From NCBI GenBank assembly GCA_046705265.1, contig JBJKQL010000008.1:5795-69794 (forward strand): a stretch of DNA of 64,000 nt, in the 5' to 3' direction. Position 1 is the first letter of the stretch. Each line of letters opens with the position of its first letter. Both the position numbers and the translations under genes were made by a program. Positions 55,587 through 63,891 of the stretch are shown here, in pieces. The notes beneath the pieces were generated by a model. It was not told where the DNA came from, did no database searches, and worked only from the letters and a program-made list of their open reading frames with translations. Source of the DNA: JAJYTL01 sp046705265. Its GTDB lineage: Bacteria; Pseudomonadota; Alphaproteobacteria; Ferrovibrionales; Ferrovibrionaceae.

Positions 55587-56232
55587 GGGTCACGAAAAAG
55601 ATGCGAAGCGATTGCGCGCCCGCCGGCGGTCCGGTGAGCTTGGTCGAGAACGCCATCTGACCGCCGGGCGGGATGATCTTCGGCGGCGGCGTATAGACCC
55701 ACTGATAGACGTCCTGCTGCGCGGCGTTGCGGAGTACGATCTTCAACGGCGGCATGGTTTGCGGCAGTGCGCTCTTGTTGACCACCTCGCCGCTCACGGT
55801 CAGAACCGTACCGTCCTTGTCGGTCACCGTCGCCGACTTGAGGTCGCGCACGGCGAGAGGCGGCGGCCCGGCGACCGAAATGCCGAAGGCGGAATAGATC
55901 ACCTCGGCCGGAGGCCACAAGGCGGCGATACGGACGCGACCGAACCAAAGAAGCGCGAGCGCCAGAACGATCGCTATCGCGAAGACAAGCCAGCCCGCCA
56001 CCCGCGAGCTTTTCTCGTGCGGCTGCATCAGAGCGGGAAGATTCGATCCCGGCGGAATCGGACGCACGACGCGCGGTGGCGGCTCGACGTCGATCTGCTT
56101 CGGCATGTCGGCCGGAGGCTTTTCCCACCAAGTGTGCTGACATTTAGCGCATCGAACGTGGCGCCCGTCAGGCGCCAACGCCGCTGGATCAACGAGATAC
56201 CGCGTTGCGCACTCAGAGCATGTCAGTATCAT
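55567..56232 (-). CDS. MJ0042-type zinc-ribbon / DUF3426 membrane protein
   Basis: 221 aa. The N-terminal zinc ribbon has CSECATRYLVDPAAL and VRCAKCQHTWW (two CxxC pairs), the MJ0042 finger-like domain. A proline-rich linker and one membrane helix (VAGWLVFAIAIVLALALLWFG, about 84-104) follow, then a periplasmic DUF3426-like beta domain. Function unknown. It is divergent from ftsE, a neighbourhood kept in many alphaproteobacteria. Confidence 0.85.
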   Translation of the reverse strand: MILTCSECATRYLVDPAALAPDGRHVRCAKCQHTWWEKPPADMPKQIDVEPPPRVVRPIPPGSNLPALMQPHEKSSRVAGWLVFAIAIVLALALLWFGRVRIAALWPPAEVIYSAFGISVAGPPPLAVRDLKSATVTDKDGTVLTVSGEVVNKSALPQTMPPLKIVLRNAAQQDVYQWVYTPPPKIIPPGGQMAFSTKLTGPPAGAQSLRIFFVTHGGPTS

Positions 56233-56459
56233 GGGAAAACTATTGCATCCGAGGATCAGAACTTATAGGCCTTTTGCGCTCGGCAAACAAGCTGATGAAG
56301 GCCGTGCGGGCTGCTCGGGCGGTGCCCGTCTGCGATGGGTTCGAGGCTGCGGCAAGCCCCTTGGACAGGGGAGACAAACGCCACGGTGGCCGGATATCCC
56401 GGCTGCGGCGGGGCCATCGGGCCGGGTTGGCGGTCAGGTGGCGGTCAGGGAGCAGGCGC

Positions 56460-57122
56460 GTGATCCGGTTTGAAAACGTCGGCCTCCGCTATGGGCTCGG
56501 CCCCGAAGTGCTCCACGACATCAGCTTTCATTTGGAACCCGGCTCGTTTCATTTCCTCACCGGCGCATCCGGTGCCGGCAAGACCTCGCTCTTGCGCCTC
56601 CTCTATCTCGCCCATCGGCCTTCGCGCGGGCTGATCACCATGTTCGATCACAATCTCGCCGAAGTCGGACGCCGCGATCTGCCGGCGATGCGCCGGCGCA
56701 TCGGCGTCGTGTTCCAGGATTTTCGCCTGCTCGATCATTTGAGCGCGATGGACAACGTGGCCTTGCCGCTGCGCATCGCGGGCGCCCGTATGGACGAGGT
56801 TCGCGGGCATGTGACGGAGCTCCTCGCCTGGGTCGGGCTTGAGGACAAGATTAACGCGCGCCCGCCGACGCTTTCTGGCGGCGAGAAGCAGGGTGTCGCC
56901 ATCGCCCGGGCGGTGATCGCGCGGCCGAAGCTTTTGCTCGCTGACGAGCCGACCGGCAATGTCGATCCGGATCGCGCGCTTCGGTTAATGCGCCTCTTCC
57001 TCGAGCTTAACAAGATCGGCACCACGGTGGTGATCGCGACCCACGACCGCCGTCTGATTGAGAGTGCTGGCAAGCCGATTTTGCGTCTGCACGACGGCGA
57101 GCTTGACGTTGAGCGGCGCTGA
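56460..57122 (+). CDS. ftsE: Cell-division ATP-binding protein FtsE
   Basis: 220 aa ABC ATPase from GTG 56460; the frame upstream overlaps the divergent gene and is rejected because AGGGAG precedes this GTG and the family starts IRFENVGLRYG. Walker A is LTGASGAGKTSLLRLLY, the signature is LSGGEKQGVAIARAV, Walker B is LLLADEPTGNVD, and the H-loop is VVIATHDRRL. FtsEX activates septal peptidoglycan hydrolysis. The stop overlaps ftsX by one base. Confidence 0.94.
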   Translation: MIRFENVGLRYGLGPEVLHDISFHLEPGSFHFLTGASGAGKTSLLRLLYLAHRPSRGLITMFDHNLAEVGRRDLPAMRRRIGVVFQDFRLLDHLSAMDNVALPLRIAGARMDEVRGHVTELLAWVGLEDKINARPPTLSGGEKQGVAIARAVIARPKLLLADEPTGNVDPDRALRLMRLFLELNKIGTTVVIATHDRRLIESAGKPILRLHDGELDVERR

Positions 57123-57985
57123 TGTGGGGGCCGCTCGATCTGCCGCTAGAGAAGGACGCAGGAAGCCGTCTTCTCTCACTCGTGATGGCCGCGATGGTGT
57201 TTCTCGCAGTGCTGGCGCTCGCTGGCGCTTTCATTCTCGATCATTCGCTCGCCACTTGGCGGGCGGGCATTGCCGGCCGGCTCACGGTTGAGATTACGCC
57301 GGGCAAGAATGCGGCCGTGCGGGCAGCGGTTTCGATTCTTCGCGCCGATCCCGCAGTCGCCGAGGCCAAGCCCTTGCGCACCAGCGATATCGAAGCGCTG
57401 TTGCGGCCCTGGCTCGGCGCCGGGCCCTTACCGCAAGATATTCCAGTGCCGCGGCTGATTTCGGTCCGCCTCAAGGCCGGCGCGCGCCTTGATACGACCG
57501 CTTTGCGCGACGCCCTTCGCGCCAAGGTGCCGGGCGTCCGGCTTGATGACGCGAGCCTCTGGTTGAAGCCACTCGCGCGTTTCATCCATGTCGCGGAAAT
57601 CGTGAGCGCGGTGGTGGTGGGGCTGATCGCGCTTGCCACCGTCATGATGGTAGTTTTCGCGACCCGGGCGGGTTTGGCCGTACATCGTGAGGTGATCGAG
57701 CTGCTCCATTTAATGGGCGCGCGCGACAGCTATATCGCGCGGCAATTCGCCCGCCATACCTTCAAGCTGTCGGCGCTTGGCGCGGTCCTCGGCGTCGCCG
57801 GCGCCGGCGCGATCTTGTGGTTTCTCGGCCGCATCGCGGCGCTTGTAGAGCTGCCAGTGCCGCCGGCTGTGCGCTTCTCGCGTGTTGGCTGGGCGGCGCT
57901 CGCCGCGGTACCGGTTCTCGCTGTGCTGCTCGCGGTGTGGACCGCGCGGCACACAGTGCGGCGCACCTTGAAGCGCATGATGTGA
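57122..57985 (+). CDS. ftsX: Cell-division permease-like protein FtsX
   Basis: 287 aa. The first membrane helix is at about residues 22-40 (VMAAMVFLAVLALAGAFIL); a periplasmic domain (about 42-155) and three C-terminal helices follow (AEIVSAVVVGLIALATVMMVVF and later). EVIELLHLMGARDSYIARQF is the conserved FtsX cytoplasmic coupling segment. It is the membrane partner of FtsE. The stop overlaps the next GTG by 4 bp. Confidence 0.93.
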   Translation: MWGPLDLPLEKDAGSRLLSLVMAAMVFLAVLALAGAFILDHSLATWRAGIAGRLTVEITPGKNAAVRAAVSILRADPAVAEAKPLRTSDIEALLRPWLGAGPLPQDIPVPRLISVRLKAGARLDTTALRDALRAKVPGVRLDDASLWLKPLARFIHVAEIVSAVVVGLIALATVMMVVFATRAGLAVHREVIELLHLMGARDSYIARQFARHTFKLSALGAVLGVAGAGAILWFLGRIAALVELPVPPAVRFSRVGWAALAAVPVLAVLLAVWTARHTVRRTLKRMM

Positions 57986-58536
57986 ACGCCGTGCTGATTC
58001 TCCTCGATCGCGACGGCGTTCTCAACCACGAGCGCGAAGGCTATGTCAAAAGCCCGGATGAGCTTGTGCTCATTCCCGGCGCGGCGGCGGCGGTGGCGCG
58101 GCTCAACCGGGCGGGGCACAAGGTTGCGGTCTGCACCAATCAGGGTGTGGTCGGCCGCGGGCTCATCGACGAGGCAATGCTTGCAACGATTCACGAGGCC
58201 TTGAAATCCCGCTTGGCCTTGGCCGGGGCCAGGCTTGACGCCCTTTTTTATGCCCCCGATCACCCCGACAATCCCGGCCTGCGGCGCAAGCCCGGCCCCG
58301 GCATGCTTCAGGAGGCCATGGCCCAGTTCGACGCCAAGCCGGAAGATACCGTGATGATCGGCGATTCGCTGCGCGATCTCGAGGCCGCGGCGGCTGCGGG
58401 CTGCCGGCGGATTCTCGTCCTCACCGGGCATGGCCGCCGGCTTCGCGGTGCTGGCCTGCCGGCTGCGGTGCAGCCGGTCGCGGTTCATCCGGACCTTGCC
58501 GCCGCCGTTTCGGCCTTGATCGGGGGCAGTCCATGA
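57982..58536 (+). CDS. GmhB/HisB-N-like HAD phosphatase lacking the zinc site
   Basis: 184 aa from GTG 57982 overlapping ftsX. HAD motifs: LLDRDGVLN (nucleophile and acid Asp), CTNQGVVGRG, RRKPGPGMLQEAM and MIGDSLRDLEAAAAAG. The arrangement is that of D,D-heptose 1,7-bisphosphate 7-phosphatase, but the zinc-binding loop of E. coli GmhB (YCPHHP...CDCRKP) reads YAPDHPDNPGLRRKP here, with no cysteines. The substrate could be heptose bisphosphate or another sugar phosphate. Confidence 0.8.
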   Translation: MNAVLILLDRDGVLNHEREGYVKSPDELVLIPGAAAAVARLNRAGHKVAVCTNQGVVGRGLIDEAMLATIHEALKSRLALAGARLDALFYAPDHPDNPGLRRKPGPGMLQEAMAQFDAKPEDTVMIGDSLRDLEAAAAAGCRRILVLTGHGRRLRGAGLPAAVQPVAVHPDLAAAVSALIGGSP

Positions 58537-59192
58537 GGCTTGGCCGCGACGCGGCGACGCCGCGCTGGCTGCGTGGCCTCGCGACCGGTTCGGCTTTGTT
58601 CCTTCTGCTCTGGTTCGGTGGGCTGCTTCGCTTCATCGCCGATATTCCGATGCGCCCGGCCCCGGCGACCCGGGCCGCCGACGGTATCGTGGTGCTGACC
58701 GGCGGGCCGTCGCGCATCGCCGCTGGGCTTGATCTCTTGAGGCAGAAGAAGGCCAAGCGGATGCTAATTTCGGGCGTCAACCCCGGTACGACCAAGAAGA
58801 TGATCGCGGCCTTGATCCGCCCGAGTAGTGCGCTGATCCAATGCTGCACCGACCTTGGCTTCACCGCGACCGACACCCGCGGCAACGCGGTGGAGGCGGC
58901 GAAATGGGCGGCGATGGAAGGCTACCACTCGCTCTATATCGTTACCGCGACCTATCACATGCCGCGCGCCCTCCTTGAAATGCACCGCCATATGCCCGGT
59001 GTCGCGCTTTATCCCTACCCGGTATTTCCCGCACCCTTCGGTCTCGCCACGCCCTGGGCCTTCGGCCGGGTCCTGCCCTTTATCGTCGTCGAATATGAAA
59101 AATACGTCGCCGCGCTGATCAGCGTCCGCGTCGACGCCTGGTCGGGCTTCGATCTCGGCCATTGGCTCTATAGCTTCTGGGGCGACATATGA
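58533..59192 (+). CDS. YdcF-family (DUF218) membrane protein
   Basis: 219 aa. An N-terminal membrane helix (LRGLATGSALFLLLWFGGLL) precedes a DUF218 domain with GIVVLTGGPSRIAAGLDLL, KRMLISGVNPGTTKKMI, DTRGNAVEAAKWA and YIVTATYHMPRALLEMHRH. The family includes ElyC and SanA, linked to envelope integrity. It overlaps its neighbours by 4 bp at both ends. Biochemical function unknown. Confidence 0.87.
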   Translation: MRLGRDAATPRWLRGLATGSALFLLLWFGGLLRFIADIPMRPAPATRAADGIVVLTGGPSRIAAGLDLLRQKKAKRMLISGVNPGTTKKMIAALIRPSSALIQCCTDLGFTATDTRGNAVEAAKWAAMEGYHSLYIVTATYHMPRALLEMHRHMPGVALYPYPVFPAPFGLATPWAFGRVLPFIVVEYEKYVAALISVRVDAWSGFDLGHWLYSFWGDI

Positions 59193-59944
59193 CCTCGATT
59201 CGCGCCGCGCTGTTCCAGGCGGCGTTCTATCTCTGGACCACCTTCATGGTGCTGATCTTCGTGCCGGCGCTTTTGGGACCGAAGCGTTGGACGGTCAGGG
59301 GGCAGGCGATCTGGGCCTCGGGTGTGGTCGCGATCTTGCGCGTGCTGGCCGATATTCGGCTCGAGGTGCGGGGGATCGAAAACCTCCCCCAGGGCGCCGT
59401 CATCGTCGCCTCGAAGCATCAATCGGCCTTCGACACCCTGATCTATCACCGGTTGCTCCGCGATCCCGCCATCGTGATGAAGAAGGAGCTTTTGAAGATT
59501 CCGATCTACGGCAGCTATTCCTTGAAGGTCGGCATGATTCCGGTGGACCGCAAGGCGGGGGCGAAGGCGTTGAGAGGCTTGTTGAAAGGCGCCGAGGCGG
59601 CGAAGGCGCAAGCCCGCCCGATCCTGATCTTTCCTGAGGGCACGCGCACGGCGCCCGGCAGGCGCGTGCCCTACCAGGCCGGGATTTCGGCGCTTTATAA
59701 GGCGCTTGGCCTGCCGGTGGTGCCGGTGGCGCTGAATTCCGGCCTGTTCTGGCCGCGCCGCGCCTTTGCCAAATGGCCCGGCACGATCGTGATGGAGTTT
59801 CTGCCCGTCATTCCGCCTGGATTGCCGCGCGAGGACTTTATGACCCGGTTGGCGGTTGCGATCGAGGAGACGAGCGAGCGGTTGGCGAGGGAGGCGGGAG
59901 AAATCAAAATGCGAGAAGTAAAACAAACCAAGAACATTCCTTGA
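59189..59944 (+). CDS. plsC: 1-acyl-sn-glycerol-3-phosphate acyltransferase
   Basis: 251 aa membrane-associated enzyme making phosphatidic acid. The catalytic H-x4-D box is KHQSAFDT; later blocks are GMIPVDRKAGAKA and IFPEGTRTAPGRR, followed by GIYALY-like AGISALYKALGLPVVPVALNSG. A membrane helix covers about 10-30. It ends the ftsE-ftsX-HAD-YdcF-plsC run. Confidence 0.92.
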   Translation: MTSIRAALFQAAFYLWTTFMVLIFVPALLGPKRWTVRGQAIWASGVVAILRVLADIRLEVRGIENLPQGAVIVASKHQSAFDTLIYHRLLRDPAIVMKKELLKIPIYGSYSLKVGMIPVDRKAGAKALRGLLKGAEAAKAQARPILIFPEGTRTAPGRRVPYQAGISALYKALGLPVVPVALNSGLFWPRRAFAKWPGTIVMEFLPVIPPGLPREDFMTRLAVAIEETSERLAREAGEIKMREVKQTKNIP

Positions 59945-59994
59945 CGCCGGGCGGGGTTAGGCTTACCTTCTCCTGTTCCGATAATCGCTGGAAA

Positions 59995-60015
59995 AAGGCC
60001 CGCTTTCCGGGTCTT
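59995..60015 (+). terminator. Weak hairpin between plsC and nrdJ
   Basis: AAGGCCCG at 59995-60002 pairs with CGGGTCTT at 60008-60015 (one G-U) around a 5-base loop; TTTTT occurs 10 bases later. It lies 51 bp after plsC. It could end the ftsE-plsC transcript. The 99-bp gap is too short for a cobalamin riboswitch. Confidence 0.35.
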
Positions 60016-60043
60016 GGTTAGCGTTTTTCACCGGAGTTCCGTG

Positions 60044-62383
60044 ATGGTATCCGTCGCGCCCATTTCCCAGCAGGTCTGGGACATGAAATATCGCCTGAAG
60101 GGCGCCGACGGCGCCGCGCTCGACCATACCATCGAGGACACTTGGCGGCGCGTCGCCCGCGCGCTTTCCGCGCCCGAAGCCGATCCCGCGAAATGGGAAG
60201 AGCCCTTTTACGAGGCACTTGCCAATTTTCGCTTTTTGCCGGCCGGGCGCATCGTCGCCGGCGCCGGTTCGGGGCGGAACGTGACGCTGTTCAACTGCTT
60301 CGTCATGGGCACCATCCCCGACGACATGGGCGGCATCTTCACCAATCTGCGCGAGGCCGCGCTCACCATGCAGCAAGGCGGCGGCATCGGCTATGACTTC
60401 TCGACGCTCCGGCCCAAGGGAGCACCGGTAAAGGGCGTCGGCGCCGATGCCTCGGGCCCGCTGTCCTTCATGGATGTCTGGGACGCCATGTGCCGCACCA
60501 TCATGTCGGCCGGCTATCGCCGCGGCGCAATGATGGCGACCATGCGTTGCGACCACCCGGATATCGAGGCCTTCATCGAGGCAAAGCGCGATCCCGGCCG
60601 GCTTCGCATGTTCAACCTCTCGGTGCTTGTTACCGATCCCTTCATGCGGGCGGTGAAGGAAAACGGGCCGTGGAACCTGGTCTTCGAGGGCACGGTGTTC
60701 AAGACCGTCGCAGCCCGCGATCTCTGGGACAGGATCATGCAGGCGACCTATACCTATGCCGAGCCGGGCGTGATCTTCATCGACCGCATCAACCGCCTGA
60801 ACAATCTCTATTACGCCGAAACCATCGCGGCCACGAACCCCTGCGGCGAACAGCCGCTGCCGCCCTATGGCGCCTGTCTCTTGGGCTCGATCAATCTGGC
60901 GCGGTTGGTACGCGATCCGTTCACGTCGAAGGCGCGCTTCGACGCCGAAAGCCTCGATCGCCTCGCGCGCACCGCGATCCGCATGCTCGACAACGCCATT
61001 CAGATATCGAAGTTCCCGCTGCCGCAACAGGCGGAGGAGGCGCGGGCCAAGCGGCGCATCGGGCTTGGCATCACCGGGCTTGCCGATGCGCTGATCATGC
61101 TCGATCAACGCTACGGCTCGGCCCGCGCGGTGGAACTCACGCGGAAATGGATGCGGGTGTTGCGCCGCGCCGCCTATCTCGCCTCATGCGATCTCGCGGC
61201 GGAAAAGGGCGTCTTCCCGCTCTACGACGCAGGGAATTATCTCGCCGGCCAAACCATCCGAAGCCTCGAGCCCGAAATCCGGGCAGCGATCGAAAAGAAC
61301 GGCCTGCGCAACGCGCTCCTTACCTCGGTGGCGCCGACCGGAACGATCTCGCTGCTTGCCGACAACGTCTCATCCGGCCTCGAGCCGGTGTTCAGTCTCA
61401 CCTATCGGCGCAACCTTCTGATGCCTGACGGCACGCGGCGCGAGGAGGAGGTAAGCGATTACGCCTATCGCGTCTTTCGCCGCATCATGGGCGATGCCGC
61501 GGCCTTGCCCGAAAGCTTCATTGACGCGCAGCGTCTCTCGCCCGCCGATCACGTGCGCATGCAAGCGGCGGTGCAGGAATTCGTCGACAGCTCGATCTCG
61601 AAAACCATCAACTGCCCGGAAGATATCTCTTTCGAGGCTTTCAAGGATGTCTATATCCAGGCGTATGAATCGGGATGCAAGGGCTGCACCACCTATCGTC
61701 CGAACCCGGTGACCGGCGCCGTGCTCTCGCTCGCGCCGAAGGAGAAGGAAAAGCCGCAAAGCCCGAGCCAGGCTGAACTGCCACTCAAAGTCCCGGCAAG
61801 GCCCAAGGACAATCTCGAAGCCGGCGGCGTCGTTTATATGACGCGGCCCCTCGACCGGCCCGAAGCGCTGCCCGGCCAGACCTATAAGGTTACCTGGCCG
61901 GAAAGCGAGCACGCGATCTATATCACCATCAACGACATCATCCAGGACGGCAGGCGCCGGCCCTTCGAGGTCTTCATCAACTCGAAGAACATGGAGCATT
62001 ACGCCTGGACCTTGGCGCTGACGCGCATGATCTCGGCCGTGTTCCGCCGCGGCGGCGACGTCTCCTTCGTGGTCGAGGAATTGAAGGCGGTATTCGATCC
62101 ACGCGGCGGCCAGTGGATGGGCGGGCGCTACGTGCCGTCTCTCCTCGCCGCGATCGGCGAGGTGATCGAGCGCCACATGATCGACATCGGCTTCATCGCC
62201 CAACCTGTCGGCCACGCACATGGCTCCGGGGCAGGCGAGCCCTTGCGTGCCATCGCCGCGGGCGGCACGGAAGCCGTCGCCCGTCCCGCGCTTCGCCAAT
62301 GCCCGAAATGTGGCCAAGCGGCGCTCATCAAGCTCGAGGGCTGCGACAGCTGCACGGCCTGCGATTACTCGAAATGCGGCTGA
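60044..62383 (+). CDS. nrdJ: Adenosylcobalamin-dependent (class II) ribonucleotide reductase
   Basis: 779 aa from ATG 60044, with GGAG upstream; the start 30 bases earlier is less likely. It makes deoxyribonucleotides using a B12-derived radical. Key parts: the disulfide/transient cysteine Cys85 in LFNCFVMGT, the active-site loop NPCGEQPLPPYG (Asn265, Cys267, Glu269), the second barrel segment SVAPTGTISLLADN, and QSCG-like partner residues before KGCTTYRPN. A C-terminal extension from about 590 ends in a zinc-ribbon-like CPKCGQAALIKLEGCDSC...C tail. Its cofactor is supplied by the PduO enzyme. No class I (nrdAB) gene is seen in the window. Confidence 0.94.
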   Translation: MVSVAPISQQVWDMKYRLKGADGAALDHTIEDTWRRVARALSAPEADPAKWEEPFYEALANFRFLPAGRIVAGAGSGRNVTLFNCFVMGTIPDDMGGIFTNLREAALTMQQGGGIGYDFSTLRPKGAPVKGVGADASGPLSFMDVWDAMCRTIMSAGYRRGAMMATMRCDHPDIEAFIEAKRDPGRLRMFNLSVLVTDPFMRAVKENGPWNLVFEGTVFKTVAARDLWDRIMQATYTYAEPGVIFIDRINRLNNLYYAETIAATNPCGEQPLPPYGACLLGSINLARLVRDPFTSKARFDAESLDRLARTAIRMLDNAIQISKFPLPQQAEEARAKRRIGLGITGLADALIMLDQRYGSARAVELTRKWMRVLRRAAYLASCDLAAEKGVFPLYDAGNYLAGQTIRSLEPEIRAAIEKNGLRNALLTSVAPTGTISLLADNVSSGLEPVFSLTYRRNLLMPDGTRREEEVSDYAYRVFRRIMGDAAALPESFIDAQRLSPADHVRMQAAVQEFVDSSISKTINCPEDISFEAFKDVYIQAYESGCKGCTTYRPNPVTGAVLSLAPKEKEKPQSPSQAELPLKVPARPKDNLEAGGVVYMTRPLDRPEALPGQTYKVTWPESEHAIYITINDIIQDGRRRPFEVFINSKNMEHYAWTLALTRMISAVFRRGGDVSFVVEELKAVFDPRGGQWMGGRYVPSLLAAIGEVIERHMIDIGFIAQPVGHAHGSGAGEPLRAIAAGGTEAVARPALRQCPKCGQAALIKLEGCDSCTACDYSKCG

Positions 62384-62795
62384 GGCGAACGGCGATCGGC
62401 GTGTCAGCGTGAATGTTGTGGGTTAACCCATAACGTGCGACTTTGCCCCCATAAGCTGCGACTAGTGACCCCATAACATGCGACCACTCCGGTTTTCGAG
62501 CTCCGGGCTGGTGCAAACGCGTGGTGCTCTGTTCGGTTAAGGTCGTTATTCTGTAGACCTGCCTCCCGAACCTTTGCGGCATTGCTGACGTACGGCCGAG
62601 CTGCATGCGTCAAGAATAGGTTGTCTAGCGATTTCGTCGGCAGCCTGAAGAGCCTTATTTCAGGTCCCGAGGTTTTTTCGACGTAAGGCTTCCGCGCAGC
62701 ACGCGTGTCATTGCGATACGCACCCTATCGAACCTCCCACGTAAGACAGGCCATTCCCTTTTTTCTCCTCGTGAATTCTCACAAGGAGGTCTTTC
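62384..62795. other. 412-bp gene-free stretch after nrdJ
   Basis: No supported gene. It contains three 15-bp direct repeats (62427-62484). Base composition is more even and AT-richer than upstream genes. A minus-strand frame at 62708-62935 is open but has no ribosome site. The stretch marks the change from core genes to accessory-looking sequence. Confidence 0.5.
62427..62484. repeat. Three 15-bp direct repeats spaced 21-22 bp
   Basis: CCCATAACGTGCGAC (62427-62441), CCCATAAGCTGCGAC (62448-62462) and CCCATAACATGCGAC (62470-62484) differ at only 2-3 central positions. The offsets are 21 and 22 bp, two helical turns, so bound proteins would line up on one DNA face. Repeated terminal sites of this kind occur at ends of IS21-type elements; no transposase gene is seen, so a remnant IS end or a regulator array is inference. 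Confidence 0.7.
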
Positions 62796-63071
62796 ATGAC
62801 AAAATCTTCATCTGGCTTGTCTCCGCACGGCGCCCTCTGCTCCATCGGTAGTGCTCCATCCGACCTTCGGCCTGTCCTTAAGTCCTTCCCCATCTCGGTA
62901 ATCGCGATAGGTCGCTCTGTTTTGCGGCGGCTCATGCCCTTGGGTGGCGCGGCTCTATTATCCAGGCGACGCTCACCCGTCCGCGGCGATGCCCGGCGTT
63001 ATTTTCTTCCCAAGCCCAACCCCCACCGGGTTTGGAACCCGCGGCGCTGGCGAGCTCGGCGCCAAAGATAA
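62796..63071 (+). CDS. Doubtful small ORF with strong ribosome site
   Basis: 91 aa, not recognised. A near-perfect AAGGAGG lies 7 bases before the ATG. The product is Ser/Pro/Arg-rich with no domain, signal peptide or membrane helix, and composition resembles non-coding high-GC frames. An antisense frame (62708-62935) has an equally ordinary composition but no ribosome site. It may be a real short protein, a leader peptide or chance. Confidence 0.3.
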   Translation: MTKSSSGLSPHGALCSIGSAPSDLRPVLKSFPISVIAIGRSVLRRLMPLGGAALLSRRRSPVRGDARRYFLPKPNPHRVWNPRRWRARRQR

Positions 63072-63186
63072 ACGGGTGCCCCCGCTCGGCTTCACCAACC
63101 GTACCCCTCTGACGCGCCCGCTCCGCTTTTGGTGATCGAGCGCGCCGGAGGCTTCCATGTCCGCCGCCTAAGAAAGGTCCACTCCC

Positions 63187-63891
63187 ATGCCGAATTTTCA
63201 GCGTTCAACGGATTTCATCTTCGCCGACGGCGGCGACCGTGCCCCAATCGATGCTGCCGTCGGTGAGCGCCTCAATGATCTTCTTGAGAAGGCGGAACGA
63301 CACGGCCGCTTCCACGTTCTCCAAAACAAGCTCACAAAGACCATCGGAGATGAATTCGGCATCGCCGACGATGTCCTTGCCAGCGTCGTTGCCCGGCTTG
63401 TCTCTTCGGGCCGTGTAGGCCGTCGCTCGACACCCGGCGGTCCGGTCCTATACCGGCAGCCCTCAAACCTTGAACGGACCACGCGCGGACTTCTCCATGC
63501 CGTCCGTGCCTCCCAGCAGGACGGCCATGCCTGCCTGCCGCAAGGACTGCTGCTCGCATCCGCGGCGAAAATCCTTCACTGCGACGAAACCATGTTGATG
63601 ACCGGCATTCAAAGTTTGATCGCGGAGGGTGTCCTCATTTCGGAACAGGTGGAGGCCGAGGTTTTGATCTTTACCGCCGCGGCACAGGCCGCTGAGATCG
63701 CCATGGTGAAGCGGCTGATGGACCTAACGTCCGGGCAAAGATTTATGTCGGTAAGCCGCGTCGGCGAAATCGCCGCCAGCGTCGAGAAGAGCGCCGGCGT
63801 CACACTCAACCGACGGCAATTGGAAGCCGTTGTCAGCATTCTCCAGCACCCGGTTTCGATCGTTACCGGTGCGCCTGGACTGGTGACATGA
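63187..63891 (+). pseudogene. RecD2-like helicase N-terminal fragment, broken at Walker A
   Basis: 234 aa. The middle matches the N-terminal helical region of RecD2-type ATP-dependent helicases: GHACLPQGLLLASAAKILHC, then a short wing and AAQAAEIAMVKRLMDLTSG. The motor start LNRRQLEAVVSILQHPVSIVTGAPG corresponds to LN..Q..AV...PVSIITGGPGTGKTT, but the frame goes to LVT-stop right after the first glycines. The next frame reads TGDMMHHLL, so a shift of one base restores TG but not the lysine-threonine of Walker A. No motor domain follows in the 109 bp left. It is either a disrupted gene or one whose remainder lies past an insertion beyond the window. Confidence 0.6.

Noticed and set aside
56205..56459. 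Upstream extension of ftsE
   Set aside because: It overlaps the divergent zinc-ribbon gene; the family N-terminus and ribosome site fit GTG 56460.
59945..60043. Cobalamin riboswitch before nrdJ
   Set aside because: The gap is only 99 bp and no B12-box-like motif was seen; only a weak hairpin is present.
62708..62935. 75-codon minus-strand frame overlapping the small ORF
   Set aside because: No ribosome site and no recognisable family; not supportable as a gene.
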